From Rhodocyclaceae bacterium (GTDB lineage: Bacteria > Pseudomonadota > Gammaproteobacteria > Burkholderiales > Ga0077523), in NCBI GenBank assembly GCA_020248405.1, contig JADCHQ010000046.1, positions 1-33,360 of the forward strand: a stretch of DNA of 33,360 bases, in the 5' to 3' direction. Shown here in pieces: positions 24,159 through 33,360 of the stretch; positions within the stretch are counted from its first letter, which is position 1; every line of letters starts with the position of its first letter. Both the position numbers and the translations under genes were made by a program. The notes under the pieces were generated by a model. That model did no database searches. It had not been told where the DNA came from and saw nothing but the letters and a program-made list of their open reading frames with translations.

Positions 24159-26129
24159 CTACTCCAGCGTAACGGCCTGCGGCCGCCCGGGCCACACGCC
24201 CCGCGCCACGGCACGCGCGCCGCTGAAGACCAGCCAGCTCTGCTTGCCGTAGTGGGGCAGCGGGCCCGCCAGCGCGGCGACGGCGGCAGGGTCGGAAGCC
24301 GCTACCAGGGCCAGGGGGGCGCCGCCGGCGTCGCGCTCCAGCCACACCTGGGCGCTGCTGCCCGCGGGCGCGGCGCCGGGCGATTCGCGCAGCCCCCGGG
24401 CGCGGGCGAAGGCTGCCACCCGTGCCGCGTCGCCCACCACCAGCGCGGGTTCGGCGGTACCCAGGGCCGCCGGGTCGGCGCTTCGGCCGGGGCCTTCCAG
24501 GAGTGCCGCGGCAAGGGCCGCGGCGGCGGCGCGGAATTCCTCGCCCAGAACCACCACGCGGGTACGCGGATCGAGCATCACTTCGCGCAGGATGGGTGGC
24601 GCCTCGCCCGGCGCCAGACGGCGGAACAGGTCGGCGTCGGGATCGAGGGTGACGGCGCGCGCTCCGGGCGGCAGGGGGAGATCGAAGGACTGGCGCGGGC
24701 CGCGCAAGGTCACGTGGCGCCGTTCGCTGACGCCGCCGGTGTCGATGCCCAGAGGCACGCGCAGCGCGTGGCCGGGCACTTCCTGGGTGAGCGCCACGGT
24801 GACGCGCTGGCCGTCGGGCGAGCGGCGGGCGCTGGCCAGTTGCACCCGGGGCGCGCCGGGCCGCTCCAACCATTGGGCGAAAAAGCCCGCCAGCCGGCGG
24901 CCGCTGGCGCGCTCGAAATGGCCGCGCAGGTCGTCCCACGAGGCAGTGCGAAAGCGCTGCTCCCGCCACAGGCTGCGCAGCGCCCGCTCGAAGGCCGCCT
25001 CGCCGATCTCGCCGCGCAGCATGTGAAACAGCATGGCGCACTTGCCGTAGCCCACGATGGACGAAGCGCCGTGGGTGCGGGTGGTGAAGGCGGCCAGGGG
25101 CTGGTCCTGGGCGGGCGGCATGGCGGCGAAGTCGCGCAGCCAGCCCAGGCGCATCTCCGCCGCGGCGGCCGGGCTCTCGTCCTCGCGGAAGGCGTGGTCG
25201 GCCAGGTAGGTGGTGAGGCCCTCCGACCAGTTGCCGCGCCCCCAGTCGGGGTACACGCCGTTGCCCCACCAGTTGTGCAGCACTTCGTGCCCCAGGGAGG
25301 TGGCGCGGATGAAGGGCAGCTTGAGCACGTTCACACCCAGATAAGTGAGGGTGGGCATGCCGAAACCCGTGGGTGTGGGGCTCGACACCACGCTGAACTC
25401 GGTGAAGGCGTAGGGGCCGATGCGCGCCTCGAAGCGCTCCAGATAGCGTGCCACGGACTCCAGGTAGCCCTCGGACAACCCGGCGATGGCCGGATGGAAC
25501 CAGGTGCGCAGCCGCGCCTCCCGCCCGTCGGCGAGGCGCACGCGCCGCTCGGCCACGGTGTAAGGGCCCGCCATCAGGTCGATACCCTCGCCGGGATGGG
25601 GGAAGTCGAACGCCGCCTCGTAGCCCGAAGCGTCGTCGCGCTCGCGCAGCAGCCGTCCGGCCACCAGGCCGCGCTGCCCCGCCGGCAGCTTTAGGCGCAC
25701 GCGATGGCTCGCCAGCAAGCCCTCCGGCGCGGGATACCAGCCGCTGGCAGCCGGCAGGAAGCTGCCCTCGGGCCCGGCAGCCGGTTCGATGCGGCCGAGG
25801 GTGTCGCGATGGCTGGATGCCCCGTCGGTGGCCGCCAGGGCGCCGCTCCAGCGCACGCTCACCACCCTTGGCCGGTCACTGGCCGGCAGCTGCCAGCGGC
25901 CCGCGCCCTCGGCCGCCAGAGGCCGCCCCTGGAAGCGCAATTCGCCCGCGGTGAAGCGCGGCGCCAGCACCACGGTGGTGGCGTCACCTGCGGGCACAGT
26001 CACCGTACCGGAACCCTCGAGACGGCGCGCCAGCGGGTCGAGGGCGAGGTCGAAGTCCAGCCGCGCCGGGGCGGCGTGGGCGAGGCCCGCCAGGGCCAGC
26101 AGCAGCGCGGCGACCGCGGTGCGCGTCAC
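24159..26129 (-). CDS. M1-like zinc metallopeptidase, exported
   Basis: A 656-residue protein with an N-terminal signal peptide (MTRTAVAALLLALAGLAHA). The gluzincin site HEVLH is at 281-285, with the third zinc ligand Glu303 in NWSEGLTTYLAD. The spacing of 17 residues is one shorter than in classical M1 aminopeptidases. The GxMEN exopeptidase loop of true aminopeptidases is replaced by TGFGMPTLTYLG, so peptide specificity is probably different. The C-terminal 200 residues contain a beta-sandwich-like region and an Ala-rich domain without a recognised motif. It overlaps the ChaN-PDZ gene by four bases (ATGA) and is probably its translationally coupled partner in the periplasm. Confidence 0.85.
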   Translation of the reverse strand: MTRTAVAALLLALAGLAHAAPARLDFDLALDPLARRLEGSGTVTVPAGDATTVVLAPRFTAGELRFQGRPLAAEGAGRWQLPASDRPRVVSVRWSGALAATDGASSHRDTLGRIEPAAGPEGSFLPAASGWYPAPEGLLASHRVRLKLPAGQRGLVAGRLLRERDDASGYEAAFDFPHPGEGIDLMAGPYTVAERRVRLADGREARLRTWFHPAIAGLSEGYLESVARYLERFEARIGPYAFTEFSVVSSPTPTGFGMPTLTYLGVNVLKLPFIRATSLGHEVLHNWWGNGVYPDWGRGNWSEGLTTYLADHAFREDESPAAAAEMRLGWLRDFAAMPPAQDQPLAAFTTRTHGASSIVGYGKCAMLFHMLRGEIGEAAFERALRSLWREQRFRTASWDDLRGHFERASGRRLAGFFAQWLERPGAPRVQLASARRSPDGQRVTVALTQEVPGHALRVPLGIDTGGVSERRHVTLRGPRQSFDLPLPPGARAVTLDPDADLFRRLAPGEAPPILREVMLDPRTRVVVLGEEFRAAAAALAAALLEGPGRSADPAALGTAEPALVVGDAARVAAFARARGLRESPGAAPAGSSAQVWLERDAGGAPLALVAASDPAAVAALAGPLPHYGKQSWLVFSGARAVARGVWPGRPQAVTLE

Positions 26130-27322
26130 GGGGCCGCGGGCGGAAATCTGGCGATCACCTCGACCGTGCGGCCGTCGCGGCGCACCTTCAGCGGCAGCCA
26201 GGTGCCCGGCGCCTGGCGCTGCACCGCTTCGCTAACGTCGGCGGGCTCCGCCGGCGCGCGCCCGGCGATTTCCACCAGCAGGTCGCCCACCCGCAGGCCC
26301 GCCTGCTCGCCCAGGCCGCCCTTCTCGATCCGGCGTATCTGCACCCCGCCGCTGGCGGCTGCCAGCCACAGGCCCAGGCGCGGACGCGCGGCGTCCGGCT
26401 CCTCGCGGGCGGCGAGCCCGAACACCGCGTCGGCATAGCCGGGCCGCAGGCGCTGGCAGTCGTTCTCCGGCTCCCAGGGCAGCAGCACGGCGGGGTCGGC
26501 CACGCCCAGGGCGCGCAACTGGTGCGGCACGCCCCAGCCGTTCATCAGGTGGCCCGTGCCCATGATGCCCACCACCAGCGCGGCGGGGTCGCTGGCGCGG
26601 GCGGTGGCGATGCGCTCGGCCATGGCGCGATCCCACACCTGCTGGGCTTCGAGAAAGCGGCGGAAGGCCGGGTCGTCGCGGCGCGCCCGCTCGCCCGCGC
26701 CGTGCTGGGCAAAGCTCGCGAACAGGAATTCCTCGTAGGCCGGCTGGGGCGGCGCGGGACGCCCCACCTCGGCGCGCCACTCCGGCGGCAGGGCGTCGTA
26801 GCCCTTCTCGCCCACGGCGCGGGAGAAGTCGCGGTCCACATTCAGCGCCACCATGGGGATGCGGTGCATGCGGGCGAAGTGGAACAGCGGCAGGTACATC
26901 TGCGCGTCGTAGCCCCAGTTGCGCTGCCACTCCGTGGCCCGCAGCAGCTCCGCCTCGGAGAGCTCGCCGCGCACCCAGCGGTCGAGCACCGGCTGCACCC
27001 CGCGCGGGAACATCTCGAAGGCCATCACCATCCGCGGCTGGCGCGCGTGCAGCGCCGCCACGGTGTGCAACTGCCAGCGGTGGTGCTCGGGAATGTCGTG
27101 GCCCTCGCCCAGCAGCACCACGGGGCGCCCGGCAAGGCGCGCAAGCAGCGCGTCGGCACCCTCTTCGCGGATGGCGTTTTCCTGCAGCGAGAGCCAGCGC
27201 GCCGGCGCCACGCAGGCCTGCCCGCTGGCGGGCGCAGCCTCGGGCGCCGAGCGCAGGGCGGGTGACAGCAGCAGAACAACCGCGGCGGCGGCAGCGGCGA
27301 GAATCAGGGCACGGGTTCGCAC
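26126..27322 (-). CDS. ChaN-family (Tiki/EreA-like) protein with C-terminal PDZ domain
   Basis: A 398-residue exported protein with an N-terminal hydrophobic segment (about 5-25), which could be a signal peptide or membrane anchor. The ChaN-like domain shows VVLLGEGHDIPEHHRWQ, FEMFPRGVQPVLD and GIMGTGHLMNGWGVPHQL, the histidine/glutamate-bearing blocks of this haem-binding/Tiki-like superfamily. From about residue 320 a PDZ domain follows (VQIRRIEKGGLGEQAGLRVGDLL). PDZ fusion and close coupling to a peptidase gene suggest a role in periplasmic protein handling; the older ChaN link to iron uptake is not supported by neighbours. GTG start at 27322 without a clear ribosome-binding site. Confidence 0.82.
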   Translation of the reverse strand: MRTRALILAAAAAAVVLLLSPALRSAPEAAPASGQACVAPARWLSLQENAIREEGADALLARLAGRPVVLLGEGHDIPEHHRWQLHTVAALHARQPRMVMAFEMFPRGVQPVLDRWVRGELSEAELLRATEWQRNWGYDAQMYLPLFHFARMHRIPMVALNVDRDFSRAVGEKGYDALPPEWRAEVGRPAPPQPAYEEFLFASFAQHGAGERARRDDPAFRRFLEAQQVWDRAMAERIATARASDPAALVVGIMGTGHLMNGWGVPHQLRALGVADPAVLLPWEPENDCQRLRPGYADAVFGLAAREEPDAARPRLGLWLAAASGGVQIRRIEKGGLGEQAGLRVGDLLVEIAGRAPAEPADVSEAVQRQAPGTWLPLKVRRDGRTVEVIARFPPAAP

Positions 27323-27392
27323 GGGGGGAGGTCTCGGAGGGGTCAGGATGACAGGTCACAGACAGCCGCCGCCCCACACGGTTCGGCGCCCG

Positions 27393-28151
27393 TCAGTAAA
27401 CCGAGCGCCCCCCGCTCACGTCGAACAGCTGGCCGGTGGAGAAGGAGCACTCGTCCGAGCACAGCCAGGCGGTGAGGGCGGCGATCTCCTCCGGCCGCAC
27501 GAAACGGCCCTTGGGCACCTGCTCCACCATCCACTTCACCTTCTCGGGCGTGAACTGGTGGAGGATGTCGGTGTCCGCGGGCGAGGGCGTGACGGCATTC
27601 ACCAGCACCTCGGTGTCGGCGCACTCGCGGCCCAGCGCCTTGGTGAGCGCAATGAGCGCCGCCTTTGAGGCGCCGTAGGCGGAGAAGTCCGGCGTGCCGT
27701 TCTTGCCGGCGATGGAAGCGATGTTCACGATCCGGCCCCAGTTGCGCGCCCGCATCCCCGGCACGAAGGCGCGGCAGCACAGGAAGCTGCCGGTCACGTT
27801 AACGTCCATCACCCGGCGGAAGGTGGCCACGTCGTAGTCCCACGTCTTGACGATGGGGCCGCCGATGCCGGCATTGTTCACGAGGATGTCCACCGCGCCG
27901 AGCGCGGCCTCGGTGGCCTGCGCCGCAGCGGCCACGGCGGCCTCGTCGGTGATGTCCAGCGACCTCGCCGACACCCGGCCCAGCGGCGTGAGCGCCCGTT
28001 CGGCTTGCGCGAGCGCGCCGGCGTCCATGTCCCACAGCGACACGCTGGCACCGCTTTCCAGCAGCCGGCGGGCAATGGCCAGCCCGATGCCGCGCGCCGC
28101 ACCGGTTACCACGGCCGTGTGGCCGGACAGGTCGATGACATTCTTTCGCAT
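27393..28151 (-). CDS. Short-chain dehydrogenase/reductase (classical SDR)
   Basis: A 252-residue Rossmann-fold oxidoreductase. The cofactor motif TGAARGIG is at 16-23, NNAG at 92-95, and the catalytic Ser146, Tyr159 and Lys163 (YGASK) are intact. An aspartate at the end of the second strand (LWDMD, about 41) favours NAD over NADP. The usual NAVTPxxxxT loop is present as NAVTPSPADTDIL. The ATG at 28151 has GGAGG about seven bases upstream. It may share a transcript with the ChaN-PDZ and peptidase genes (70-base gap). It is divergent from the ridA-like gene. Substrate unknown; relatives are annotated as 3-oxoacyl-ACP or sugar/polyol dehydrogenases. Confidence 0.88.
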   Translation of the reverse strand: MRKNVIDLSGHTAVVTGAARGIGLAIARRLLESGASVSLWDMDAGALAQAERALTPLGRVSARSLDITDEAAVAAAAQATEAALGAVDILVNNAGIGGPIVKTWDYDVATFRRVMDVNVTGSFLCCRAFVPGMRARNWGRIVNIASIAGKNGTPDFSAYGASKAALIALTKALGRECADTEVLVNAVTPSPADTDILHQFTPEKVKWMVEQVPKGRFVRPEEIAALTAWLCSDECSFSTGQLFDVSGGRSVY

Positions 28152-28254
28152 GGTGCTCCCTCCAGTTCGGCGCGCAGTTTGCGGGCGGCGGCAGGCAGCG
28201 GCAATGGCCGTGCGCGGGCTTACGATGGCTGCCTACATCAACGAGGAGCCTGTC

Positions 28255-28657
28255 ATGGCCAAAGCCGATACTGTTCCTCAACCCGCCCGGCATCGCCAAC
28301 CTGGGCACCTTCTCCCAGGTGGCGGTGGTGTCCGGCGGCCGCACCATCCATGTGAGCGGCCAGCTCGCCTGGGACGCCGACGCGAAGCTGGTGGCTCCCG
28401 GCGACCTGGCAGCCCAGACCGACAAGGTGTTCGCCAACCTCGGCACGGCCCTGGCGGCGGCGGGCGCCGGGTTCGGCGATGTGGTGAAGCTCACCACCTA
28501 CGTGGTCGACCTTCAACCCGACGACCGCAAGGTGATCGCCGCCATCCGCAACCGCCACCTGCAGGGCCACCTGCCCGCTTCCACGCTGGTGGGTGTGGCA
28601 GCGCTGGTGGAGGCCGGGGCGCGGATCGAAGTGGAGGCCGTGGCCGTCGTGCCCTAG
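28255..28657 (+). pseudogene. RidA-family gene with an N-terminal frameshift
   Basis: RidA proteins deaminate reactive enamines/imines from amino acid metabolism. The reading frame of nearly the whole protein, from FLNPPGIANLGTF to VEVEAVAVVP-like ends, is intact at 28274-28657. However, the only good start, ATG 28255 with GAGGAG (28243-28248) six bases upstream, is in another frame. Its MAKADT joins the body only if one base is removed, or two added, within about 28270-28275 (ACTGTTCC). Otherwise translation would have to begin at an internal GTG (28319) and lose the first strand. I infer a recent frameshift or a sequencing error, since the rest is well preserved. Confidence 0.75.
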
Positions 28658-28669
28658 CCGCCGGGGGTG

Positions 28670-28697
28670 TTCACGGGCCGATGTAAAGCCATATCAT
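28670..28697 (+). promoter_or_regulatory. Promoter of the biotin operon
   Basis: A -35 TTCACG (28670-28675) and a -10 TATCAT (28692-28697) are separated by 16 bases, 50 bases before the bioB start. Between them, ATGTAAAGC (28681-28689) resembles one half of the BirA operator (TTGTAAACC, seven of nine), but no matching second half at the usual distance is visible. Regulation by BirA is therefore only a possibility. Confidence 0.45.
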
Positions 28698-28746
28698 CTT
28701 ACGAATTTGACCGCCGCGGCCCGCGCGGCTCTTCCGGAGATCGCCC

Positions 28747-29730
28747 ATGAATGCCCCTGTCACCGTCTACCGGCTCGGCAAGCGCGCCGCGCCCGTCAAC
28801 CCGCGCTGGACGGTGGAGCAGGTGCAGGCGCTGCTGGACCTGCCCCTGCCGGAGTTGTTGTTCCGCGCCCAGACGGCCCACCGCGAGCACCACGACCCCG
28901 CCCGGGTACAGCTCTCCACGCTGCTGTCCATCAAGACCGGCGGCTGCCCGGAGGACTGCGGTTACTGCCCGCAGTCGGTGCGCCACAGCACCGGCGTGGA
29001 GGATCAGGACCTCATGGCGCTGGACGCGGTGCTGGCCGCGGCCACGGCAGCCAAGGCGGCCGGCGCGTCGCGCTTCTGCATGGGCGCGGCCTGGCGCGGC
29101 CCGAAGCAGAAAGACCTGGAGCCGGTGCTCGAGATGGTGCGCGCCGTGAAGGCGCTGGGCCTGGAAACCTGCGCCACCCTGGGCATGCTCAGGGACGGCC
29201 AGGCCGAGCAGTTGCGCGAAGCGGGCCTGGATTACTACAACCACAACCTCGACACCTCGCCCGAGTTCTACGGCGACGTGATCCACACCCGCGAATACCA
29301 GGACCGCCTCGACACGCTCGAGCGCGTGCGAAACGCCGGGCTGAACGTGTGCTGCGGCGGCATCGTGGGCATGGGCGAGCAGGTCCGCGACCGCGCCGGC
29401 CTTATCGCCCAGCTCGCCAACCTCGATCCCTATCCCGAGTCCGTGCCCATAAACGCGCTGGTGCAGGTGGAGGGCACGCCGCTGCACGGCGAAGCGCCGG
29501 TGGACATCCTCGACTTCGTGCGCGTCATCGCCGCGGCGCGCATCACCATGCCGAAGGCGTTCGTGCGGCTGTCGGCCGGGCGGCAGCAGATGAGCGACGA
29601 GGGCCAGGCGCTGTGCTTCCTGGCGGGGGCCAACTCCATCTTCTACGGCGAGAAGCTGCTCACCACCGGCAACCCGGACGTGGCGCGCGACACGGCGCTG
29701 CTCGGCCGGCTGGGCATGCAGCCGCTCTAG
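28747..29730 (+). CDS. bioB: Biotin synthase BioB
   Basis: Radical-SAM enzyme that inserts sulphur into dethiobiotin, the last step of biotin synthesis. In the 327-residue chain the [4Fe-4S]/SAM cysteines are Cys67, Cys71 and Cys74 ([13 protein letters not shown]). The family blocks [12 protein letters not shown] and [16 protein letters not shown] and the terminal [18 protein letters not shown] are present. Length matches the family. It is the first gene of the bioB-F-A-D operon, and the ATG at 28747 is the only reasonable start. Confidence 0.97.
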   Translation: MNAPVTVYRLGKRAAPVNPRWTVEQVQALLDLPLPELLFRAQTAHREHHDPARVQLSTLLSIKTGGCPEDCGYCPQSVRHSTGVEDQDLMALDAVLAAATAAKAAGASRFCMGAAWRGPKQKDLEPVLEMVRAVKALGLETCATLGMLRDGQAEQLREAGLDYYNHNLDTSPEFYGDVIHTREYQDRLDTLERVRNAGLNVCCGGIVGMGEQVRDRAGLIAQLANLDPYPESVPINALVQVEGTPLHGEAPVDILDFVRVIAAARITMPKAFVRLSAGRQQMSDEGQALCFLAGANSIFYGEKLLTTGNPDVARDTALLGRLGMQPL

Positions 29731-29743
29731 GCGCTTGCCGGTC

Positions 29744-30924
29744 ATGCCCGAGCGGGCTGTCCACGGGATGGACTTCAACGCCGCGCTGGACGCGCTCGAC
29801 CATGCCAGCTTGCGCCGCCGCCGCCGGGTGGTGAGCGGGCATCAAGGCGCGCGGCTCACTGTGGACGGGCAGCAACTGCTCGCCTTCGCCTCCAACGACT
29901 ACCTGGGCCTGGCCGCGGACCCGCGCATCGCCGAGGCGACGGCCCACGCCGCGCGGCGCTACGGCGTGGGTGCCGGCGCTTCCCACCTCATCAGCGGCCA
30001 TCACGAGGCCCACGAGCGGCTCGAGCACGAGCTGGCGCGCTTCACCGGTCTGCCCGCAGCGCTGCTGTTTTCCAGCGGCTACATGGCCAACACCGGCATC
30101 GTGCCCGCCCTGGTGGGGCGCGGCGACGCGGTGTTTTCCGACGCCCTCAACCACGCCTGCCTGATCGACGGCGCGCGGCTGTCGCGCGCCACCGTGCACG
30201 TCTATCCTCACGCCGACACCGACGCCCTGGAGGCCGCCCTGGCGGCCTCGCGCGCGCCGCGCAAGCTGGTGCTGTCGGACGCAGTGTTCAGCATGGACGG
30301 CCACCTGGCGCCGGTGGCGCGGCTGGCGGCGCTGTGCGAGCGCCACGACGCCTTGCTGCTGCTGGACGATGCCCACGGCTTCGGCGTGCTGGGGCCCCAC
30401 GGCGAGGGCACGCTGGCGCACCTGGGCGTGCGCTCGCCGCGCATCCTGTACCTGGGCACCCTGGGCAAGGCGGCCGGCGTGGCCGGCGCCTTCGTGGCGG
30501 GCGAGGCGCCGGCCATGGCCTGGCTGGCGCAGCGCGCCCGCACCTACGTGTTCACCACCGCTTCGCCGCCGCTGCTGGCGGCGGCCGTGTCCGAGAGCCT
30601 GCGCATCATCGCCGCCGAGCCCTGGCGGCGCGAGCGCCTGCGGAACCACGCACGGCGGCTGCGCGACTGCGCAGCCCGGCTGCCCTGGCGGCTGCTGCCC
30701 TCGGACAGCGCCGTGCAGGCGCTGCTCATCGGCCGGGCGGACGACACCATGACGGCCATGGAGGCGCTGTGGAGCCGCGGCCTGTGGGTGCCGGGCATCC
30801 GCCCCCCCACCGTGCCGGCCGACACCTCGCGCCTGCGCATCAGCCTCTCGGCGGCCCACGCGCCCGAGGACATCGAGGCGCTGTGCACGGCGCTCACCGC
30901 CGTGGCGGCCGAGCGGATGGCGGC

Positions 30925-30928
<4 letters not shown>
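29744..30928 (+). CDS. bioF: 8-amino-7-oxononanoate synthase BioF
   Basis: PLP enzyme condensing pimeloyl-ACP (or -CoA) with L-alanine to 8-amino-7-oxononanoate. The 394-residue chain shows FASNDYLGLA, GAGASHLISGHHEAH, LLLLDDAHGFGVLG and the PLP-binding Lys242 in LGTLGKAAG. The start is ambiguous: ATG 29744 is used here, a TTG at 29735 would be longer, and ATG 29768 (MDFNAAL) fits the usual family N-terminus just as well. None has a strong ribosome-binding site. The stop overlaps the bioA start (ATGA). Confidence 0.93.
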
Positions 30929-32935
<2,007 letters not shown>

Positions 32936-32976
32936 ATCCTGGCGCGGCGGGCGCAACAGGAGTTCGCCTTGGCAGG

Positions 32977-32996
32977 AAGGGGTTTCGATCCCCTTT
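32977..32996 (+). terminator. Terminator-like hairpin after bioD
   Basis: AAGGGG (32977-32982), the loop TTTCGAT and CCCCTT (32990-32995) followed by a short T run form a stem-loop about 40 bases after the bioD stop. Plausible as the intrinsic terminator of the biotin operon, although the T run is short. Confidence 0.5.
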
Positions 32997-33360
32997 GATG
33001 CCGCGTTTGTCAAAGCCCCCCGGGGTGCGGTACGCAAACACGTGCGGGGGCGATCCTGACTATCCAGGATGACAGCCCCGGGCTGGGGAATCCCGACTGC
33101 TGCCCGTACTGACCGCGATCTCCTCACTTGCGGGAGGTGGCTCCACGGGACTGCACCCCCGACAGGAGCGATGACACGCTGGGCATGTTCCCGCTCGGCC
33201 AGGCGGTAGCGACCCGTGCCCCTCAAGTTTCAGCGGCTCCTGCCGTAATAGCTCCCGTACTACCCTAGAAACGGGGCTAATTGACTCCAACCGGAACGAT
33301 GTAGCTCCAGCCTTGCGTCGGTAGCGCGTGCTCACCCCCCTCATGACCCCGCCCTGTCAC
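32997..33360. other. Unrecognised right-edge sequence
   Basis: No supported gene. A minus-strand open frame (33060-33344) of 94 codons has an Arg/Ser/Pro-rich composition and no motif I know. The last 120 bases or so are less GC-rich than the biotin genes, which could mark the edge of a mobile element or an RNA-coding region cut by the window. Confidence 0.3.

Noticed and set aside
24252..25694. 480-codon plus-strand open frame antisense to the M1 peptidase
   Set aside because: Shadow of a gene with an intact HEVLH zinc site and signal peptide.
28681..28712. Full BirA operator upstream of bioB
   Set aside because: Only the left half resembles the consensus; the right half at 14-15 bases spacing matches poorly.
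32977..32996. GGTTTCGATCC looks like the end of a CRISPR repeat
   Set aside because: Occurs once only with no spacer-repeat periodicity; better explained as a terminator hairpin after bioD.
33060..33344. 94-codon minus-strand open frame at the right edge
   Set aside because: No recognisable domain, no ribosome-binding site and an unlikely Arg/Ser/Pro-rich composition; kept only as unexplained sequence.

Overview
This is a GC-rich bacterial chromosome segment, most likely from a betaproteobacterium. That placement is an inference from base composition, the bioB-F-A-D gene order, the amide-utilisation genes and the IS91/IS630 debris; there is no rRNA or other marker to fix it. About 20 genes are intact, with several decayed ones.

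Left part (1-7,513, minus strand): the truncated start of an IS630-like transposase, then a type III restriction-modification-like island transcribed as res, fic, mod. The Fic protein lies between the two R-M subunits. A strong promoter overlapped by a long inverted repeat sits directly upstream of fic-mod, which suggests an operator. The target-recognition part of mod has lower GC than its flanks.

Middle left (7,901-13,830): a dienelactone hydrolase fused to an NTF2-fold domain; a 958-residue membrane protein that joins a GT-C/polymerase-like half to a MurJ/MviN-type flippase half; then a decayed stretch with an internally deleted IS91 transposase remnant and a hicBA pair whose toxin gene looks frameshifted.

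Centre (13,904-23,089, plus strand): the most interesting part. A near-perfect sigma-54 promoter precedes ten tightly packed genes: a Tat-exported BMP-family binding protein, two permeases, formamidase AmiF, a biuret hydrolase-like BiuH, the transporter ATPase, a second cysteine hydrolase, AtzG, AtzE and an AtzH/HpxZ-type DUF3225 protein. I read this as a nitrogen-controlled system that imports and strips ammonia from linear urea oligomers. If the second cysteine hydrolase is a triuret hydrolase (TrtA-like), its product 1-carboxybiuret is exactly the AtzEG substrate, and AtzH would pass 1,3-dicarboxyurea on to allophanate, the same product BiuH makes from biuret. Allophanate hydrolase (AtzF) and cyanuric acid hydrolase (AtzD) are not in the window.

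Right part (23,207-33,360): a MetA-type outer-membrane barrel protein (plus); a minus-strand group of an SDR dehydrogenase, a ChaN-PDZ protein and an M1-type metallopeptidase; a ridA-family gene with an apparent frameshift; the biotin operon bioBFAD with a recognisable promoter and a terminator-like hairpin; and about 360 bases of unrecognised sequence at the right edge.
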